From the NCBI RefSeq assembly GCF_051401765.1, contig NW_027480571.1, positions 372,001-436,000 of the forward strand: DNA of 64,000 bases. The letters are read 5' to 3'. Below the pieces are notes generated by a model. The model saw only the letters and a program-made list of their open reading frames with translations, ran no database searches and had not been told where the DNA came from. Position numbers and translations under genes: made by a program. This document shows, piece by piece, positions 62,976-64,000 of the stretch. Position 1 is the stretch's first letter, and every line of letters begins with the position of its first letter. Source of the DNA: Calliopsis andreniformis (lineage: Eukaryota > Arthropoda > Insecta > Hymenoptera > Andrenidae).

Positions 62976-64000
62976 CCTCAATTCTCAATCCTCAATTCTC
63001 AATCCTCAGTCCTCAATCCTCAATCTTCAATCCTCAAGCCTGAGGCCTCATCCTCAATCCTCAATCCTCAATACTCAATCTTCAATCCTCTGTCCCAGAT
63101 CCTCAATCTTCAATTCTCAATCCTCAATCCTCAATCTTCAATCCTCAAGTCTCAATCTTCAATCCTCAATCCTCAACACTCAATACTCAATTGTCAATCT
63201 TATATCCTCGATACTCAATCTTCAATACTCAACCCTCCATCCTCAATCCTCAATGCTCATTCTTCAATCCTCAATACCTAATCCTCAATCTTCAATCCTC
63301 AATCCTCAATCCTCAATTCTCAACCCTCAATCCTCAGTCCTCAGTTCTCAAACCTCAATCCTCAACCCTCAGACCGCATCCTCAATCCTCAATCCTCAAT
63401 CCTCAATCTTCAATCCCCAATACTCAATCATCAATCCTCAATCCTCAATCCTCAATCCTCAATCCTCAATCCTCAGCCATCAGTACTCAATCTTCAATAC
63501 TCAAACCTCAATCCTCAATCCTCAATCCTCAATCCTCAATCCTCAAACCTCCTTCCTCAAACCTCAATCGTCAACCCTCAGTCCTCATCTTCAATTCTCA
63601 ATTCTCAATCCTCAATCCCCAATCCTCAATCTTCAATCCCCAATACTCAATCATCAATCCTCAATCCTCAATCCTCAATCCTCAATCCTCAATCCTCAAT
63701 CCTCAATCCTTAGTCATCAGTACTCAATCTTCAATACTCAAACCTCAATACTCAATCCTCAATCCTCAATCCCCAATCCTCATTCTTCAATCCTCAATAC
63801 CCAATCCTCAATCTTCAATCCTCAATCCTCAATCCTCAATTCTCAATCCTCAATCCTCAGTCCTCAGTTCTCAACCTCAATCCTCAACCCTCAGACTGCA
63901 TCCTCAATCTTCAATCCTCAATCCTCAATCCTCAAACATCTATTCTCAACTCTCAATCCTCAACACTCAGTCCTCTCTCTTCAATCCTCCATCCTCAATC
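62976..64000 (+). repeat. Right-edge mosaic
   Basis: 62976-63615 copies 55890-56560 (palindrome 63041-63050, CCCAGATCC near 63097). 63615 to about 63900 copies the CCTTAGTCATCAG stretch of 60.2 and 61.8 kb (offset about 1881 from 61827). The last 100 bases match the text near 60420. The array continues past the window edge. Confidence 0.8.

Larger units (their letters stand above)
1..64000 (+). repeat. Heptad satellite array, CAATCCT/AGGATTG unit, whole window
   Basis: The window is a continuous tandem array of 7-base units. The commonest unit is CAATCCT. Frequent one- or two-base variants are CAATACT, CAATCTT, CAGTCCT, CAACCCT, CAAACCT, CATTCTT, CAATCGT, GAATCCT, CAAGCGT and CAATACC. The founder unit has no G, so the + strand is very G-poor and the base skew has the same sign throughout. 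I read the window from end to end and saw no stretch that leaves the heptad pattern for more than a few units, no inversion of the array, no poly-A tail, no transposon end, no tRNA- or rRNA-like sequence and no unique flank. This kind of DNA is typical of eukaryotic constitutive heterochromatin. The species and chromosomal site cannot be read from the sequence. Confidence 0.97.

Noticed and set aside
37420..63050. Rho-independent terminators at the TGAGGCCTCA palindromes
   Set aside because: There is no loop, the stem is only five bases per arm and no T-run follows. The context is eukaryotic satellite rather than an operon.
1..64000. CRISPR array
   Set aside because: Units are 7 bases, contiguous and without spacers. 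The longer repeats are direct tandem blocks of hundreds to thousands of bases. No cas-like gene is present.
1..64000. Telomere repeat tract
   Set aside because: The - strand AGGATTG is 7 bases long like TTTAGGG but lacks the GGG run. The array is strongly diverged and built into higher-order blocks, unlike terminal telomere DNA.
1..64000. Human-type satellite II/III (CATTC) or alpha satellite, with CENP-B boxes
   Set aside because: The unit is 7 bases, not 5 or 171. The CGGG part of a CENP-B box is essentially absent from either strand reading.
1..64000. Transposon insertions or retroelement fragments
   Set aside because: No poly-A, long terminal repeat, terminal inverted repeat or coding remnant was seen. 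Breaks in similarity are joins between heptad segments.

Overview
This window is one uninterrupted block of satellite DNA. I found no gene, RNA gene, transposon, CRISPR array or unique sequence in it. The founder unit is a 7-base heptad, CAATCCT on the + strand and AGGATTG on the - strand. Almost every position of the 64 kb can be read as a heptad of this family or as a 6-base form with one base missing. Such a gene-free, hierarchically duplicated array points to a eukaryotic chromosome, probably constitutive heterochromatin (pericentromeric, subtelomeric or sex-chromosome-like). I cannot name the species from the sequence.

There are three levels of structure. Level 1 is the heptad with its point variants. 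Level 2 is a set of strongly diverged but still heptad-phased marker modules. Module B carries CAATAGAA(C/T)GTCC or GAATATCC followed by AATTCAC. Module A carries TCCTGAATTCTCATGG. A and B align without gaps at about 77% over 111 bases, so they are paralogues. Module C carries AAACCACAATCC. Module D carries the palindrome TGAGGCCTCA, usually followed by CCCAGATCC. Level 3 is long higher-order and segmental duplications that are nearly identical.

Layout: 1-4447 is B-type left block. 4448-15520 is a tandem pair of about 5.54 and 5.53 kb. 14664-27032 holds three copies of a second family, with periods 3331 and 4916 bases, and here module A first appears (about 16.3 kb). 27033-33200 is a mosaic with a 431-base tandem duplication. 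33214-36620 has a duplicated A-then-B block. 36659-39831 is copied at 44098-51328, and inside that copy a 2029-base unit has expanded from one to three. 39832-44097 is stitched from segments also found at 29.5-31.8 kb. 51329-64000 is a finer mosaic of the same modules.

The long open reading frames on the + strand are a by-product of the heptad. Three heptads make seven sense codons (SILNPQS) in every forward frame, while the reverse strand has a TGA every seven codons. I do not annotate them as genes. The most informative observation is a strict length rule. For four separate duplications the period equals 7 times the number of units minus the number of 6-base units I counted by hand: 2029 = 7x291-8, 431 = 7x62-3, 5533 = 7x793-18 and 4916 = 7x704-12.
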